A DNA stretch of 64,000 nt, from positions 1,302,001-1,366,000 of the forward strand of contig NZ_CP066370.1 of NCBI RefSeq assembly GCF_016406325.1. The letters are read 5' to 3'. The notes beneath the pieces are model-generated. The model was not told the DNA's origin. It ran no database searches and saw only the letters and a program-made list of their open reading frames with translations. The DNA comes from Shewanella putrefaciens (lineage in GTDB: Bacteria; Pseudomonadota; Gammaproteobacteria; Enterobacterales; Shewanellaceae). A program made the translations under genes and the position numbers. Numbering within the stretch: position 1 is the first letter of the stretch; the number at the start of each line of letters is the position of its first letter. Positions 36,954-46,966 of the stretch are shown here, one piece after another.

Positions 36954-38408
36954 ATGAAGTTTATTGTAAAGCTGTATCCAGAAATCATGATGAAGAGCAA
37001 ACCTGTGCGGATGCGCTTCACCAAAATGCTCGAAACTAATATCCGTAATGTGCTTAAAAAAGTTGACGAAGATGCCAAAGTGCAGCGTCAATGGGACCGA
37101 ATTATGGTGATGGTGCCAAAGCATAAGCCTGAATTAGCTCAGGCCTTTGGTGAGCGTCTTGCTTGTATTCCTGGAATTGCTCACGTCGTACAGGTTGATG
37201 AGTATAGCTTTGAATCCGTGGATGATATTTATCAACAAGCTCTACCGGTTTACCGCGATCAAATTGCCGGTAAAACCTTCTGTGTACGGGTTAAGCGGAC
37301 TGGCGATCACGACTTTAATTCCATTGATGTGGAGCGTTATGTGGGGGGCGGTTTAAATCAGTTTACCGATGCGATTGGGGTGCGTTTAAAGAATCCTGAT
37401 GTCACCGTTAATCTGGAAATTGACCGCGACAAACTTTACATGGTGACTAAGCGTATCGAGGGTTTAGGTGGTTTCCCTATGGCAACACAAGAAGATGTGT
37501 TGTCCTTGATATCCGGCGGTTTTGACTCAGGTGTCTCTAGCTATCAATTTATCAAAAAGGGTGCTCGTACCCATTATTGCTTCTTCAATTTAGGTGGCGC
37601 GCAGCACGAAATAGGTGTTAAGCAAGTGGCTTATCACCTTTGGAAAACCTATGGTGAATCCCATAAAGTTAAATTTGTTTCCGTCCCCTTTGAGCCTGTG
37701 GTTGCCGAAATTTTAGAGAAAATCGACAATGGTCAAATGGGCGTTGTATTGAAACGTATGATGATGCGCACCGCGGCAAGAATTGCTGAACGTCTTGGCA
37801 TCCAAGCTTTGGTTACCGGTGAAAGTTTAGGCCAAGTATCGAGTCAAACCTTAACCAACTTGAACGTCATTGATCGTTGTACTGAACTGCTGATCTTGCG
37901 CCCATTAATCGCAATGGATAAACAGGATATCATCAACGAAAGTCGCAGGATCGGTACCGAAGATTTTGCTAAATCAATGCCAGAGTATTGTGGTGTTATC
38001 TCACAAAAACCCACCGTCAAGGCAGTACTCGCCAAGGTTGAAGCGGAAGAGAAGAAGTTCTCTGAAGATTTAATCGACCAAATTGTCGCACAGGCCGTCA
38101 CTATTGATATTAGAGAGATAGCAGAACAAATGGACACTCGAATTACCGAGACTGAAACTGTCATCGCCATTGAGACTAATGAAGTGGTTATCGATATCCG
38201 AGCACCAGAAGAAGAGGAACATAAACCTCTTAATATTGAAGGTGTTGAGGTAAAGCGAATCCCATTTTTTAAATTAGCGACCCAGTTTGCCGATCTCGAC
38301 AAGCAAAAGACCTATTTGCTCTACTGTGAGCGAGGTGTCATGAGTAAGCTGCAGGCGCTATATTTAATTGAACAGGGATATACCAACGTAAAAGTGTATC
38401 GCCCATAA
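36954..38408 (+). CDS. thiI: tRNA 4-thiouridine synthase / thiazole sulfurtransferase
   Basis: 484 residues, full length. In order: N-terminal ferredoxin-like and THUMP domains, the PP-loop [10 protein letters not shown] (~183-192) that adenylates U8 of tRNA, and a C-terminal rhodanese domain with the persulfide cysteine in YCERGVMS. The rhodanese extension marks the E. coli-type enzyme that also serves thiamine thiazole synthesis. It is monocistronic, with its own terminator shared with the small convergent gene. Confidence 0.96.
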   Translation: MKFIVKLYPEIMMKSKPVRMRFTKMLETNIRNVLKKVDEDAKVQRQWDRIMVMVPKHKPELAQAFGERLACIPGIAHVVQVDEYSFESVDDIYQQALPVYRDQIAGKTFCVRVKRTGDHDFNSIDVERYVGGGLNQFTDAIGVRLKNPDVTVNLEIDRDKLYMVTKRIEGLGGFPMATQEDVLSLISGGFDSGVSSYQFIKKGARTHYCFFNLGGAQHEIGVKQVAYHLWKTYGESHKVKFVSVPFEPVVAEILEKIDNGQMGVVLKRMMMRTAARIAERLGIQALVTGESLGQVSSQTLTNLNVIDRCTELLILRPLIAMDKQDIINESRRIGTEDFAKSMPEYCGVISQKPTVKAVLAKVEAEEKKFSEDLIDQIVAQAVTIDIREIAEQMDTRITETETVIAIETNEVVIDIRAPEEEEHKPLNIEGVEVKRIPFFKLATQFADLDKQKTYLLYCERGVMSKLQALYLIEQGYTNVKVYRP

Positions 38409-38418
38409 ATTTAGTACA

Positions 38419-38447
38419 CAAAAAAGCCGCATTTTGATGCGGCTTTT
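38419..38447. terminator. Bidirectional terminator after thiI
   Basis: AAAAGCCGCA / TGCGGCTTTT stem, with T and A runs on both sides, between convergent thiI and the small secreted-protein gene. Confidence 0.85.
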
Positions 38448-38493
38448 CTCTGGGTTCCCTCAATTGATGGACAAATCGAGTGGAATGAGAGGA

Positions 38494-38733
38494 TTATTTG
38501 GTTTTAACAACTTGTTGTGCTGGTGTCGCTTCTTTCTCATCGGCAATGAGCAGAGTGGCTTCTTCTAAAGCTTCTTGGTGCATTTTTTCCATTGTTGTTG
38601 TCAAGTCTGCACTGATACTTGCTTGTAGATCTGCTGTGTCGATGACGATTTCGTCAACAAACGCATTGGCACTCACATGTGCACTGAGTGTTGAAACTAA
38701 CACAAACGCAAACACAGATTTTAAATTGAACAT
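38494..38733 (-). CDS. Small uncharacterised periplasmic protein
   Basis: 79 residues with a clear signal peptide (MFNLKSVFAFVLVSTLSAHVSA, cleavage near SANA). A short acidic helical remainder follows (DLTTTMEKMHQEALEEATLL). AGGCGAC precedes the start. It is convergent with thiI and divergent from the LysR gene. I do not recognise the family; a similar small gene sits here in related Shewanella as far as I recall. Confidence 0.7.
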   Translation of the reverse strand: MFNLKSVFAFVLVSTLSAHVSANAFVDEIVIDTADLQASISADLTTTMEKMHQEALEEATLLIADEKEATPAQQVVKTK

Positions 38734-38910
38734 AGTCGCCTCCGGGCTGACAAAGTAACGCTGTCAGACATTCCCATCATCGTTCTCGAGATTGTCCAAC
38801 CAAGGTGTTTCATTGGCGCAAAATTTAACCAAAATCACTGGCCTTTACAAACGATTAAATGTAACAATACGGATTAGAAAAACTAATTAAAAATTGAGAT
38901 AGAGATCACT

Positions 38911-39822
38911 ATGTCAAGACGATTACCACCGCTTAATGCGGTTAAAGCATTTGAAGCCGCCGCACGGCACTTGAGCTTTACTCGAGCCGCTGAAGAATTG
39001 TTTGTTACTCAAGCTGCGGTGAGTCATCAAATAAAGGCATTAGAAGACTTTCTCGGATTAAAATTATTTCGCCGAAAGAATCGTTCTTTGTTGTTAACTG
39101 AAGAAGGGCAGAGTTACTTCCTCGATATTAAAGATATCTTTATCCAGCTTGCCGATGCGACAGATAGATTATTGGCGCGAAGTGCAATTGGTTCTTTAAC
39201 TGTGAGTATGTCGCCCAGTTTTGCCATCCAATGGCTAGTACCTCGGCTTGCTAAGTTCAGTGAGAAAAATCCTGATATTGACGTACGTATAAAAGCTGTC
39301 GATAGCGAGGCGAGTTCTTTAACGGACGATGTGGATGTCGCTATTTATTACGGTCTTGGTAATTGGCCAGGGCTTCGTGCCGATAAGCTGAGAAATGAAG
39401 TATTAATTCCTGTGTGTTCCCCGCTGCTACTCAACGGTCCTAAACCTCTATCTCAACCTAGTGATTTAAAGTATCACACGCTACTGCATGATATGAGTCG
39501 TCACGATTGGCAGGCATGGTTTAGGCAATGTGGGATTACCGATATTAATGTGAATCAAGGGCCTATTTTTAGTCATTCGTCTTTGGTATTGCAGGCGGCA
39601 GCCCATGGCCAAGGGGTTGCTCTGGGTTACAGCGTGCTGGCACGTCCCGATATCAAAGCTGGGCGGCTTGTGTGCCCATTCCAAGAAGTCTTGGTCAGTA
39701 AAGATGCTTACTACTTAGTTTGCCAACAAAATCATGCTGAGCTAGGTAAAGTGGTGGCGTTTCGCGAATGGATGTTAGATATGTTTGCCGAGGAGTCTCG
39801 CAGTGAGTTGTTGCCCGGATAA
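38911..39822 (+). CDS. gcvA: LysR-type regulator, GcvA-like
   Basis: 303 residues. The N-terminal winged helix-turn-helix MSRRLPPLNAVKAFEAAARH...AAEELFVTQAAVSHQIKALE is very close to GcvA, activator/repressor of the glycine cleavage operon. The C-terminal LysR substrate domain includes DDVDVAIYYGLGNWPG. The context gcvA - (hydrolase) - ygdD - rlmM is the enterobacterial gcvA-ygdD-rlmM order with one insertion, which supports the name. The gcv operon itself is not in the window. The gene overlaps the next one by 20 bases. Confidence 0.88.
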   Translation: MSRRLPPLNAVKAFEAAARHLSFTRAAEELFVTQAAVSHQIKALEDFLGLKLFRRKNRSLLLTEEGQSYFLDIKDIFIQLADATDRLLARSAIGSLTVSMSPSFAIQWLVPRLAKFSEKNPDIDVRIKAVDSEASSLTDDVDVAIYYGLGNWPGLRADKLRNEVLIPVCSPLLLNGPKPLSQPSDLKYHTLLHDMSRHDWQAWFRQCGITDINVNQGPIFSHSSLVLQAAAHGQGVALGYSVLARPDIKAGRLVCPFQEVLVSKDAYYLVCQQNHAELGKVVAFREWMLDMFAEESRSELLPG

Positions 39823-40477
39823 GCCGAGTTATGTATTGGAAGGGGAGCCTGCGAGTACTTTGATTTTATTGGCCCACGGTGCGGGTGCTAACATGGATTC
39901 TGATTTTATGCAGGCCATGTCGGCGGGATTAGCTGCTCAGGGCTTTCGAGTGATGCGCTTTAACTTTCCTTATATGCAGGCGAATGCTGTAGATGGCAAA
40001 CGGCGTCCACCGGACCGTGCGCCTAAATTGCTCGCGTGTTTTACACAGATGCTCGATATCGCCCACTCACAACCACAAGTTGAACGTGTAGTGTTAATGG
40101 GGAAATCCATGGGCGGGCGTATGGCGGCCCTATTAGCCTGCGATCCTGCATTAGCGGCGCGCATCGATAGGGTGATTTGTTTAGGTTATCCTTTTGTGCC
40201 ACTCAAAGGCGGCGAGCCTAGATTGGAACCTTTGAATGAATGCCAAGTCCCAGTTTTAGTCGTACAGGGTGAGCGGGATAAGTTTGGTGGCAAAGCGCAG
40301 ATCCCAAGCTGGCCCTTGAAAGTTGAGATAGGATTGGCTTGGATAACCGACGGCGATCATAGTTTTGTCCCAAGAAAGTCGTCAGGCGCCAGTGAAGCCG
40401 CTAACCTTGCACGTGCTATTGATTTATCAAGTGAATTTATTCGTGAGCTTAATGTTGAGCGAATAAATGTTGAATGA
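39803..40477 (+). CDS. Alpha/beta-hydrolase, KANL3/Tex30-like (COG3571)
   Basis: About 224 residues from GTG 39803; AGGAG eight bases upstream supports this start over the TTG at 39785. It shows LILLAHGAGANMDSDFM (oxyanion-side glycine loop), nucleophile elbow LMGKSMGGRMAA with Ser in GKSMGG, VQGERDKFG (acid) and DGDHSF (His). It is a small cytoplasmic hydrolase of the KAT8-complex-subunit-3-like family; substrate is unknown. It overlaps gcvA and precedes ygdD, so the genes are probably cotranscribed. Confidence 0.86.
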   Translation: MSCCPDKPSYVLEGEPASTLILLAHGAGANMDSDFMQAMSAGLAAQGFRVMRFNFPYMQANAVDGKRRPPDRAPKLLACFTQMLDIAHSQPQVERVVLMGKSMGGRMAALLACDPALAARIDRVICLGYPFVPLKGGEPRLEPLNECQVPVLVVQGERDKFGGKAQIPSWPLKVEIGLAWITDGDHSFVPRKSSGASEAANLARAIDLSSEFIRELNVERINVE

Positions 40478-40505
40478 GTTAATCCCATTCCAGCAGGAGC
40501 ATTAA

Positions 40506-40898
40506 ATGCGTAAAGGTTTATTGTTACTCGCCGCCGTAAGCGGATTCTTAGCCGTCGCCTTAGGGGCTTTTGGTGCCCATGGTTTAAAAGCGGTCGCGCC
40601 ACCAAACTTAATCGAAGTCTTTAACTTAGGTGTGCAATATCATTTCTACCATACCTTTGCCCTCATCATGGTTGCCTTCTCGGGCCAATGGCTAACCTCG
40701 CGTTTACTGGACTGGTCGGCATATCTCTTTGTCGCAGGCATAGTACTGTTTTCGGGTTCACTATATGGGCTAGCCTTGTTTGGGACTAAGTGGTTAGGTC
40801 CTATTACGCCTATGGGTGGTGGTTGTTTTTTACTCGGTTGGTTATTATTTGCCGCCGCGGTATGGCGTCACAAAGTTATCGATGGTCATGAGTCTTAA
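40506..40898 (+). CDS. ygdD: DUF423 / UPF0382 inner-membrane protein YgdD
   Basis: 130 residues with four membrane helices. It opens LLLLAAVSGFLAVALGAFGAHGLK, the DUF423 signature, and continues LGVQYHFYHTFALI and GSLYGLALFGTKWLGPITPMGG. Function is unknown. Its position between gcvA and rlmM is conserved from E. coli to Shewanella. AGCAGGAGC precedes ATG 40506. Confidence 0.92.
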   Translation: MRKGLLLLAAVSGFLAVALGAFGAHGLKAVAPPNLIEVFNLGVQYHFYHTFALIMVAFSGQWLTSRLLDWSAYLFVAGIVLFSGSLYGLALFGTKWLGPITPMGGGCFLLGWLLFAAAVWRHKVIDGHES

Positions 40899-40922
40899 TC
40901 ATTGATGCTTATGTGAGTTAAT

Positions 40923-40951
40923 AGGCTTAGGGCGCACCTAAGCCTTTTTTA
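40923..40951 (+). terminator. Intrinsic terminator after ygdD
   Basis: AGGCTTAGG-GCGCA-CCTAAGCCT followed by T5, 24 bases after the ygdD stop. Confidence 0.88.
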
Positions 40952-41075
40952 TTTCTCTAATCGCAATTCAAGGTTCTGCAGTAGGCAAATAGGGCATTTG
41001 TGGATTGAAATTGGTATACTGGCGCCCAAATCGATAGTCAGCCAATGCTTTGGCTTGGATTTCTCAGGGATCCCC

Positions 41076-42161
41076 ATGAAAAACCTATTTTTATTTTGCC
41101 GCGCAGGTTTTGAAAAAGAATGCGCTGCAGAAATCCAACAGCGAGCCGGTGAGCTCAATGTGGGTGGCTTTGTTAAAGCCAACAATAACGACGCTTATGT
41201 TGTATACCAATGTTTTGAAGAAGACGCTGCCGATACATTAGTCAAACAATTACCTTTAGATTCGCTCATTTTCGCCCGCCAGATGTTTGCTGCTAGCGAC
41301 TTGTTAGTCGACTTGCCTGAAAATGACAGAATAAGCCCAATCGTTGCGGCGCTCAGTGACGTCAGCAAAGCGGGTGAAGTGCGGGTTGAAACACCTGATA
41401 CGAACGAAGCGAAAGAGCTCTCGGCTTTTTGCCGTAAGTTCACTGTGCCGTTACGCCAGCATTTGAAAAAATCAGGTAGTTTGCTTGCGCAGGAAAATCC
41501 CAAACGTCCGATTATCCACGTGTGTTTTATTGGCCCCGGCCGTGCCTATGTGGGTTATTCCTACAGTAATAACAGTTCGCCACATTTTATGGGCATTCCA
41601 CGCCTTAAAATGGCGGCGGATGCACCGAGTCGTTCTAGTTTGAAACTCGACGAAGCCTTTGGCCAATTCGTGCCTAAGGAAGAGCAGGAAGAACGTATTC
41701 GCAGTGGCATGAATGCAGTGGATTTGGGCGCTTGCCCAGGGGGATGGACTTACCAATTGGTTCGCCGTGGTATGTTTGTGTCAGCGGTTGATAATGGCCC
41801 CATGGATGAAAAACTGATGGAAACGGGTCAAGTGAAACATTACCGTGAAGACGGTTTCCGTTTCGAGCCGCAGCGCAAAAATATCTATTGGTTAGTATGT
41901 GATATGGTTGAGAAACCTGCGCGCGTTGCCGAACTGATTGAAGCTTGGGCGATTAACGGTTGGTTTAAGGAAGCGATTTTTAATCTTAAATTACCGATGA
42001 AGAGCCGCTATAAAGAAGTGACTGCCATTCTTGAGACCATGCAGACGATTCTTAAAGAGAATGGTGTGACTGATTTTAAAGTACAGTGTAAGCATCTTTA
42101 TCACGACCGTGATGAAGTAACAGTGCATTTATGGCTACGTCCTAATACCGCGTGGAATTAA
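41076..42161 (+). CDS. rlmM: 23S rRNA 2'-O-methyltransferase (C2498)
   Basis: About 361 residues from ATG 41076 ([20 protein letters not shown]). The frame upstream to 40998 lies in the terminator-proximal leader and lacks a ribosome-binding site, whereas CAGGGA precedes 41076. An N-terminal THUMP-like part leads to an RrmJ-type SAM domain with [14 protein letters not shown] (SAM loop), [14 protein letters not shown] and KxDKxxE-type catalytic residues in the C-terminal half ([13 protein letters not shown]). This is YgdE/RlmM. It has its own promoter region after the ygdD terminator. Confidence 0.95.
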   Translation: MKNLFLFCRAGFEKECAAEIQQRAGELNVGGFVKANNNDAYVVYQCFEEDAADTLVKQLPLDSLIFARQMFAASDLLVDLPENDRISPIVAALSDVSKAGEVRVETPDTNEAKELSAFCRKFTVPLRQHLKKSGSLLAQENPKRPIIHVCFIGPGRAYVGYSYSNNSSPHFMGIPRLKMAADAPSRSSLKLDEAFGQFVPKEEQEERIRSGMNAVDLGACPGGWTYQLVRRGMFVSAVDNGPMDEKLMETGQVKHYREDGFRFEPQRKNIYWLVCDMVEKPARVAELIEAWAINGWFKEAIFNLKLPMKSRYKEVTAILETMQTILKENGVTDFKVQCKHLYHDRDEVTVHLWLRPNTAWN

Positions 42162-42202
42162 CTATGCGGGTGTGAGCTAACACCACTGCTTATTAAAAAA
42201 AC

Positions 42203-42234
42203 AAAAAGCCCCAAAGGAAACCTTGGGGCTTTTT
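42203..42234. terminator. Bidirectional terminator between rlmM and the isocitrate dehydrogenase gene
   Basis: AAAAGCCCCAAAGG / CCTTGGGGCTTTT stem with one bulge; T tracts on both strands. Confidence 0.85.
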
Positions 42235-42258
42235 AGTTTAATGAGTTTCGCTTCAATC

Positions 42259-43269
42259 TTAACTTAGGCGATCGAGTACCGCTTGAGTGAAGTCTGTGGT
42301 GCCGTGGGTGCCGCCTAAATCGCGAGTCGTACGGTCACCTTCTTCGATGACAGCAGATACTGCTTTACGGATTTGTTCCGCTTTATCAGCCATGCCTAAA
42401 TATTCCAGCATTTGAATCGAGGCCAAAATGACGGAGGTTGGATTGGCGAGGTTTTTACCGGCGATATCGGGTGCACTACCATGAACCGCTTCGAAAATCG
42501 CTGCATCACGGCCAATGTTTGCGCCCGGTGCCATACCTAAACCACCGACTAAGCCAGCACACAGGTCAGATAAAATGTCACCGAATAGGTTGGTGGTCAC
42601 GATCACATCGAAGTTCTCTGGGTTCATGACTAACTTCATGCAGGTTGCATCGACGATCATTTCTTCGGTTTTGATGTCTGGGTAGCGTAGGCTCACTTCA
42701 CGGGCCACTTTCAGGAACAAGCCTGAAGTTGACTTCATAATGTTGGCCTTGTGCACGATAGTGACTTTTTTACGGTTTTCTTTACGGGCCAGTTCGTAGG
42801 CGAAAGTGGCGATTTGCTCTGCGCCTTGGCGAGTCACAATACTGGTGGCTTCAGCGGTTAAACCATCGTCTGACACTTTTTGACCGTGGCCAGAATACAT
42901 ACCTTCGGTGTTTTCACGTACTGTGATGATATCAATGTTTTCGTAACGGGCTTGGGTTCCCTTGAAGGACAATACTGGGCGCACGTTTGCGTACAGGCCG
43001 AATTTTTTACGTAATGTCACGTTGATAGAAGTGAAGCCTTCACCTACTGGTGTTGTGAGTGGACCTTTGAGGGTGATGCGATTTTTTTCGATAAGTTCTA
43101 AGGTACGCTGTGGAAGTAACTCGCCTTGTTTTTCGAGTGCTGTTAAACCAGCATCGGCAAATTCATATTCAAAATCACAACCTGCTTTATCAAGAATTTT
43201 TAAGGCTGAATCAATAATACTTGGGCCAATTCCATCACCTGGAATTACGGTTATCGTTCTTTTTGACAT
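42259..43269 (-). CDS. Isocitrate dehydrogenase, NAD-dependent type
   Basis: 336 residues of the isocitrate/isopropylmalate dehydrogenase family. ITVIPGDGIGPSI is at the N-terminus. Also visible are VRENTEGMYSGHGQ (substrate-binding Ser region is replaced as in the short NAD-type enzymes), VTTNLFGDILSDLCAGLVGGLGMAPGANIG and the cofactor segment FEAVHGSAPDIAGKNLANP. The short length resembles NAD-linked homologues (mitochondrial IDH-like), unlike the ~416-residue E. coli Icd. Homoisocitrate or isopropylmalate use is less likely. It is monocistronic. Confidence 0.88.
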   Translation of the reverse strand: MSKRTITVIPGDGIGPSIIDSALKILDKAGCDFEYEFADAGLTALEKQGELLPQRTLELIEKNRITLKGPLTTPVGEGFTSINVTLRKKFGLYANVRPVLSFKGTQARYENIDIITVRENTEGMYSGHGQKVSDDGLTAEATSIVTRQGAEQIATFAYELARKENRKKVTIVHKANIMKSTSGLFLKVAREVSLRYPDIKTEEMIVDATCMKLVMNPENFDVIVTTNLFGDILSDLCAGLVGGLGMAPGANIGRDAAIFEAVHGSAPDIAGKNLANPTSVILASIQMLEYLGMADKAEQIRKAVSAVIEEGDRTTRDLGGTHGTTDFTQAVLDRLS

Positions 43270-43522
43270 GGAGAAGTCCTTCCACGGTTCGTCGTTACTG
43301 CAATTGTCTGCCCCAGTGTTAACTGGATAGCAGGACTATGAATTTGGTATTTTTCTCCCCATTATTTTAACCACCTTTGGTCAAACTTCACAGGAAATAG
43401 TGAGCGATATCACGATTTTTTATGTGCTAAAACTTGTAAAAATACTGGGTTATAACGATGATGGAGGGCCAATAGTTAAAAAAGTCTACTTTAGTCTAAC
43501 AAATACATAAAAGAGGAAGACA

Positions 43523-46348
43523 TTGAAGTTACTCCCTATCACATCTCTGGTTCTGTTATCCCTCGGGGCATTATCTGCGGTGCAGGCCGAAACCCGCACT
43601 AAGCCGCTCACCTTAACGGACATCATGCATTTTGAATCTCTCGGCAAGCCTGTTATTGCCGATAATGGTCGAGTATTTGCGGTGGAGTCAGCTCCTGATC
43701 GGGGCGATAGCCATACGATAATAAAAAATGTACACACTGGCCAAGACTATAATATCGCGGGTGGTTCAGAACCTATGATTAGTCACAATGGTCGTTATGT
43801 GGCTATGGTGGTGAAACCTAGTTTACTTACCGTTGAAACCTCTGATGCTAAGACAAAGAAGCAACTCAAGGCTGACATGGTATTGCTCGATACTCAAACG
43901 GGCACACTGACTCGCTTCGAACGCGTGAAGGAATTTGCGTTTAGTCATGCGGGTAACCATCTCGCAATTTGGTTTGAGGCTGATGAGGAAACGCCAAAAG
44001 ATCCCAAAGAGGCTATTGAAACCGCAGAAATATTAACGGGAGGCCCTGTTAAGGCCGAAAAGTCCAAAGTGGATAAGTTTGATCAAGGCCGACGTTTTAG
44101 TTTGATCAATTTAGAAAACCAAGCACAACGAATTGATGCAGAGCATGTTACGGCCTATGTTCTTGATAAAGATAGCCGCAGACTTGCACTGGCAATCAAT
44201 GATATCGCTAATCAGCGACATCAATTGCGATTAGTGGATTTAACCTCCCAGCAGCAATCTACGGTTTTTGAATCGAATAGTCAGCAGATTGGTGCTTTGG
44301 CATTGGCAAAAAATGGTCGTTGGCTTGCATTTACGCAGGGCAAAGACAGCGAGTTACCTTATGGCCGCAGCTATCAGTTATCGCTGGTTGATCTGCAGTC
44401 GGGCAAACTCAGTAAAGTCCCTGATTCATCCGAGTGGAAACTCAATCGCTACACTAGTTTAAGCTTCTCATTAGACAGTGAGCGACTCTTTTTCGGCCGT
44501 GTCCCTGAGGTTAGTCAGCAGCTAAGCCTGAAGAAAATTACCGAAGAAAAGGATCTGTACGATAAAGAAATTGTCACAGGTCTGCGTGGGCTTAAGGTGT
44601 GGCATGGTGATGACCCGCGAATTAAACCTAATGAAATCAAACAATATGAGAAAGAACAACAACGTACTTATCTTGCCGTTTTACATTTAGGCTCGAATAA
44701 TGTGGTACAGCTTGGCGATCAAACTGTTCCCGATGTGACGATTTCACAACATAAACGCTTTATGTTGGCGAGTTCAGATTTACCCTATCGTAAGATGACA
44801 ACCTGGGCTGGCTTCTATCAAGATTACTATCTTGTTGATATTAATACTGGTCGTAAGGTGTTATTTCTAACGCAGCAGCCAAGTGATGCAGAGCCAACAC
44901 TCTCAGGGAAGGGTAAATATGTGGCTTATTATCAGCAGGGTCACGTTTATCTTTATGATATTGCAGAGGGGCGTCGCACTAATCTGACTCAATCTTTAAA
45001 GGTTAGTTTTGCCGATGAAGATCATGACTATCCCTCTAGCGCACCGGGATATGGTTTTGGCCCTTGGCTAAAAGATGATGCGGGCTTTTTAGTTTATGAC
45101 AAATACGATGTTTGGCAGTTTAATACTGAGTCTAAAGCGGGTTTTGTGTTAACCGCGGGGCAAGGGCGCGCACAAAAAATCCAATATCGGATCGAAGGTT
45201 TAGTGGATAATCCCGATGAGCCGACCGAGCTTTCACATAATGCGACTGTATTACTTCATGGTTACAGCGATAAAACTAAAGCCGATGGGTTCTATCAAGC
45301 AACGCTTGGCACCGCTGGTGTTAACACATTGATGCAAGGTGAGTATAAACTCAGTGTCTTGGGGCGCAGTAAAGACGCCGATACGCTCCTTTTTTCAAAG
45401 GAGCGTTTTGATTTATTCCCCGATTTATATACTGCGAGCTATAACGCACCACAAAATGCAGTGAAACAAACCGAGTTAGATAAACAGCGACAAGCCTTTA
45501 ATTGGAGTCAATCCGAGTTAGTCCACTGGACTAATGGTGATGGTAAACCATTAGATGGTGTATTAATAAAGCCGACCCATTATCAACAAGGTAAGCGCTA
45601 TCCAGTACTGGTTTATTACTACCAAGTGATGACGGATAGATTGCATGCATTTCCATCGATGCACATCAACCATAGGCCCAATTTTGCTTGGTATGCCGAT
45701 AATGGTTATGCCATCTTCTTACCGGATATTCGGTTTGATATTGGTTATCCTGGCGCAAGTTCAGTACAAGCACTTACTTCTGGCGTACAAAAGTTAATCG
45801 ATATCGGGATTGCCGATCCCAATGCCATCGGTTTGCAAGGTCATTCATGGAGTGGTTATCAAACGGTATTTGCTATTACTCAAACTAAGATGTTTAAGGC
45901 TGCTGTGGCGGGAGCACCAGTTGCTAATATGATCAGTGGATATAGCGGTATTCGCCACGGTACAGGGCTTGCACGCCAGTTCCAGTATGAAACTGGGCAG
46001 AGTCGTATTGGTGCCAGTTTGTTTGCTGCACCACAAAAATACATTGAAAACTCACCAGTATTTTATGCTGATCGTATTCAAACGCCTTTAATGATTATGT
46101 TTGGCGATAAGGATGATGCAGTACCTTGGGAGCAAGGTATTGAAATGTATTTAGCGATGCGCCGTGCGGGTAAAGAGGTGGTGTTTTTGCAATATGAAGA
46201 TGAACCGCATCATTTGAAAAAATATCCAAACAAGCTCGATTACAGTATTCGCATGATGGAATATTTCGACCATTATTTGAAGGGTAAACCTGCACCAGAA
46301 TGGCTCAGTAAAGGTGAAGCCTATATAGAATATCAGACTGGTGAATAA
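43523..46348 (+). CDS. Secreted S9-family (prolyl oligopeptidase-like) serine peptidase
   Basis: 941 residues beginning with TTG 43523. AGAGGAAGA lies just upstream and the first residues MKLLPITSLVLLSLGALSAVQA form a signal peptide, so no internal ATG would suit. A long N-terminal beta-propeller (~30-640) is followed by an alpha/beta-hydrolase domain with LQGHSWSGYQ (nucleophile Ser), FGDKDDAVPWEQG (Asp) and EDEPHHLKK (His). Large periplasmic or outer-membrane S9 peptidases like this degrade peptides; specificity is unknown. It has its own terminator. Confidence 0.9.
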   Translation: MKLLPITSLVLLSLGALSAVQAETRTKPLTLTDIMHFESLGKPVIADNGRVFAVESAPDRGDSHTIIKNVHTGQDYNIAGGSEPMISHNGRYVAMVVKPSLLTVETSDAKTKKQLKADMVLLDTQTGTLTRFERVKEFAFSHAGNHLAIWFEADEETPKDPKEAIETAEILTGGPVKAEKSKVDKFDQGRRFSLINLENQAQRIDAEHVTAYVLDKDSRRLALAINDIANQRHQLRLVDLTSQQQSTVFESNSQQIGALALAKNGRWLAFTQGKDSELPYGRSYQLSLVDLQSGKLSKVPDSSEWKLNRYTSLSFSLDSERLFFGRVPEVSQQLSLKKITEEKDLYDKEIVTGLRGLKVWHGDDPRIKPNEIKQYEKEQQRTYLAVLHLGSNNVVQLGDQTVPDVTISQHKRFMLASSDLPYRKMTTWAGFYQDYYLVDINTGRKVLFLTQQPSDAEPTLSGKGKYVAYYQQGHVYLYDIAEGRRTNLTQSLKVSFADEDHDYPSSAPGYGFGPWLKDDAGFLVYDKYDVWQFNTESKAGFVLTAGQGRAQKIQYRIEGLVDNPDEPTELSHNATVLLHGYSDKTKADGFYQATLGTAGVNTLMQGEYKLSVLGRSKDADTLLFSKERFDLFPDLYTASYNAPQNAVKQTELDKQRQAFNWSQSELVHWTNGDGKPLDGVLIKPTHYQQGKRYPVLVYYYQVMTDRLHAFPSMHINHRPNFAWYADNGYAIFLPDIRFDIGYPGASSVQALTSGVQKLIDIGIADPNAIGLQGHSWSGYQTVFAITQTKMFKAAVAGAPVANMISGYSGIRHGTGLARQFQYETGQSRIGASLFAAPQKYIENSPVFYADRIQTPLMIMFGDKDDAVPWEQGIEMYLAMRRAGKEVVFLQYEDEPHHLKKYPNKLDYSIRMMEYFDHYLKGKPAPEWLSKGEAYIEYQTGE

Positions 46349-46379
46349 AGTCTTGCCCTCGGGATATTGAGTATGATCC

Positions 46380-46408
46380 AAAAACGCCACTTATTCAGTG
46401 GCGTTTTT
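46380..46408. terminator. Bidirectional terminator after the S9 peptidase gene
   Basis: AAAAACGCCAC-N7-GTGGCGTTTTT; serves the peptidase and the convergent DUF3192-like gene. Confidence 0.88.
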
Positions 46409-46430
46409 ATTCAATAGATTCAAGCATCTA

Positions 46431-46856
46431 TTACTCATTGGCTAAACGAGCTTCATTACTGGTATTTAAACTGGTATCTGTCCCTGCCTCAAGGTACTGT
46501 TTATAAGTATCAGTCCCCCAAGCGATAAGTTTATTATTTTTAAATATCAGCGGAGTACATTCCCCTTTCGTTGTTATTCCATCTGATTTTTCATGGTGAG
46601 TACGATAAAAAAGCACTTGAAGTTGGTGTGTATCAAGTGTTTTAGCCTCTGAAAAATCAGCCTTGCCTAACATTGCTCTCACTTCGGTAATATCTTGCCC
46701 TAGGGTTAGATCGTTAACTTTTTGGTTCAAGTAGGCTTGTCTATCTTCCCAATTCATCTCATCGGGAGTGGGTTCATATACGAGGACTATCACGGCCACA
46801 AACGCAACATAAGCAGCAAAAATACTACCGATAATTACTGAAGTTTTTGATTTCAT
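46431..46856 (-). CDS. DUF3192-like membrane-anchored protein
   Basis: 141 residues with one N-terminal membrane helix (VIIGSIFAAYVAFVAVIVLVYEP). A small periplasmic domain follows containing YLNQKVNDLTLGQDITEVRAMLGKADFSEA, an SmpA/BamE-like pattern typical of DUF3192. C-terminal FKNNKLIAWGTDTYKQYL agrees. Function is unknown; related folds assist outer-membrane assembly. It lies 110 bases downstream of xni and may be cotranscribed or separate. Confidence 0.78.
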   Translation of the reverse strand: MKSKTSVIIGSIFAAYVAFVAVIVLVYEPTPDEMNWEDRQAYLNQKVNDLTLGQDITEVRAMLGKADFSEAKTLDTHQLQVLFYRTHHEKSDGITTKGECTPLIFKNNKLIAWGTDTYKQYLEAGTDTSLNTSNEARLANE

Positions 46857-46966
46857 TTAAACTAATCCCTTTCCTCATCGAATGAATCGCCCTAGTTCGA
46901 CCATAAAATACGCTTTTGTTACACCAAGGTAAATGTGTTTATTGCAACTTAGTGTTAACAATACAT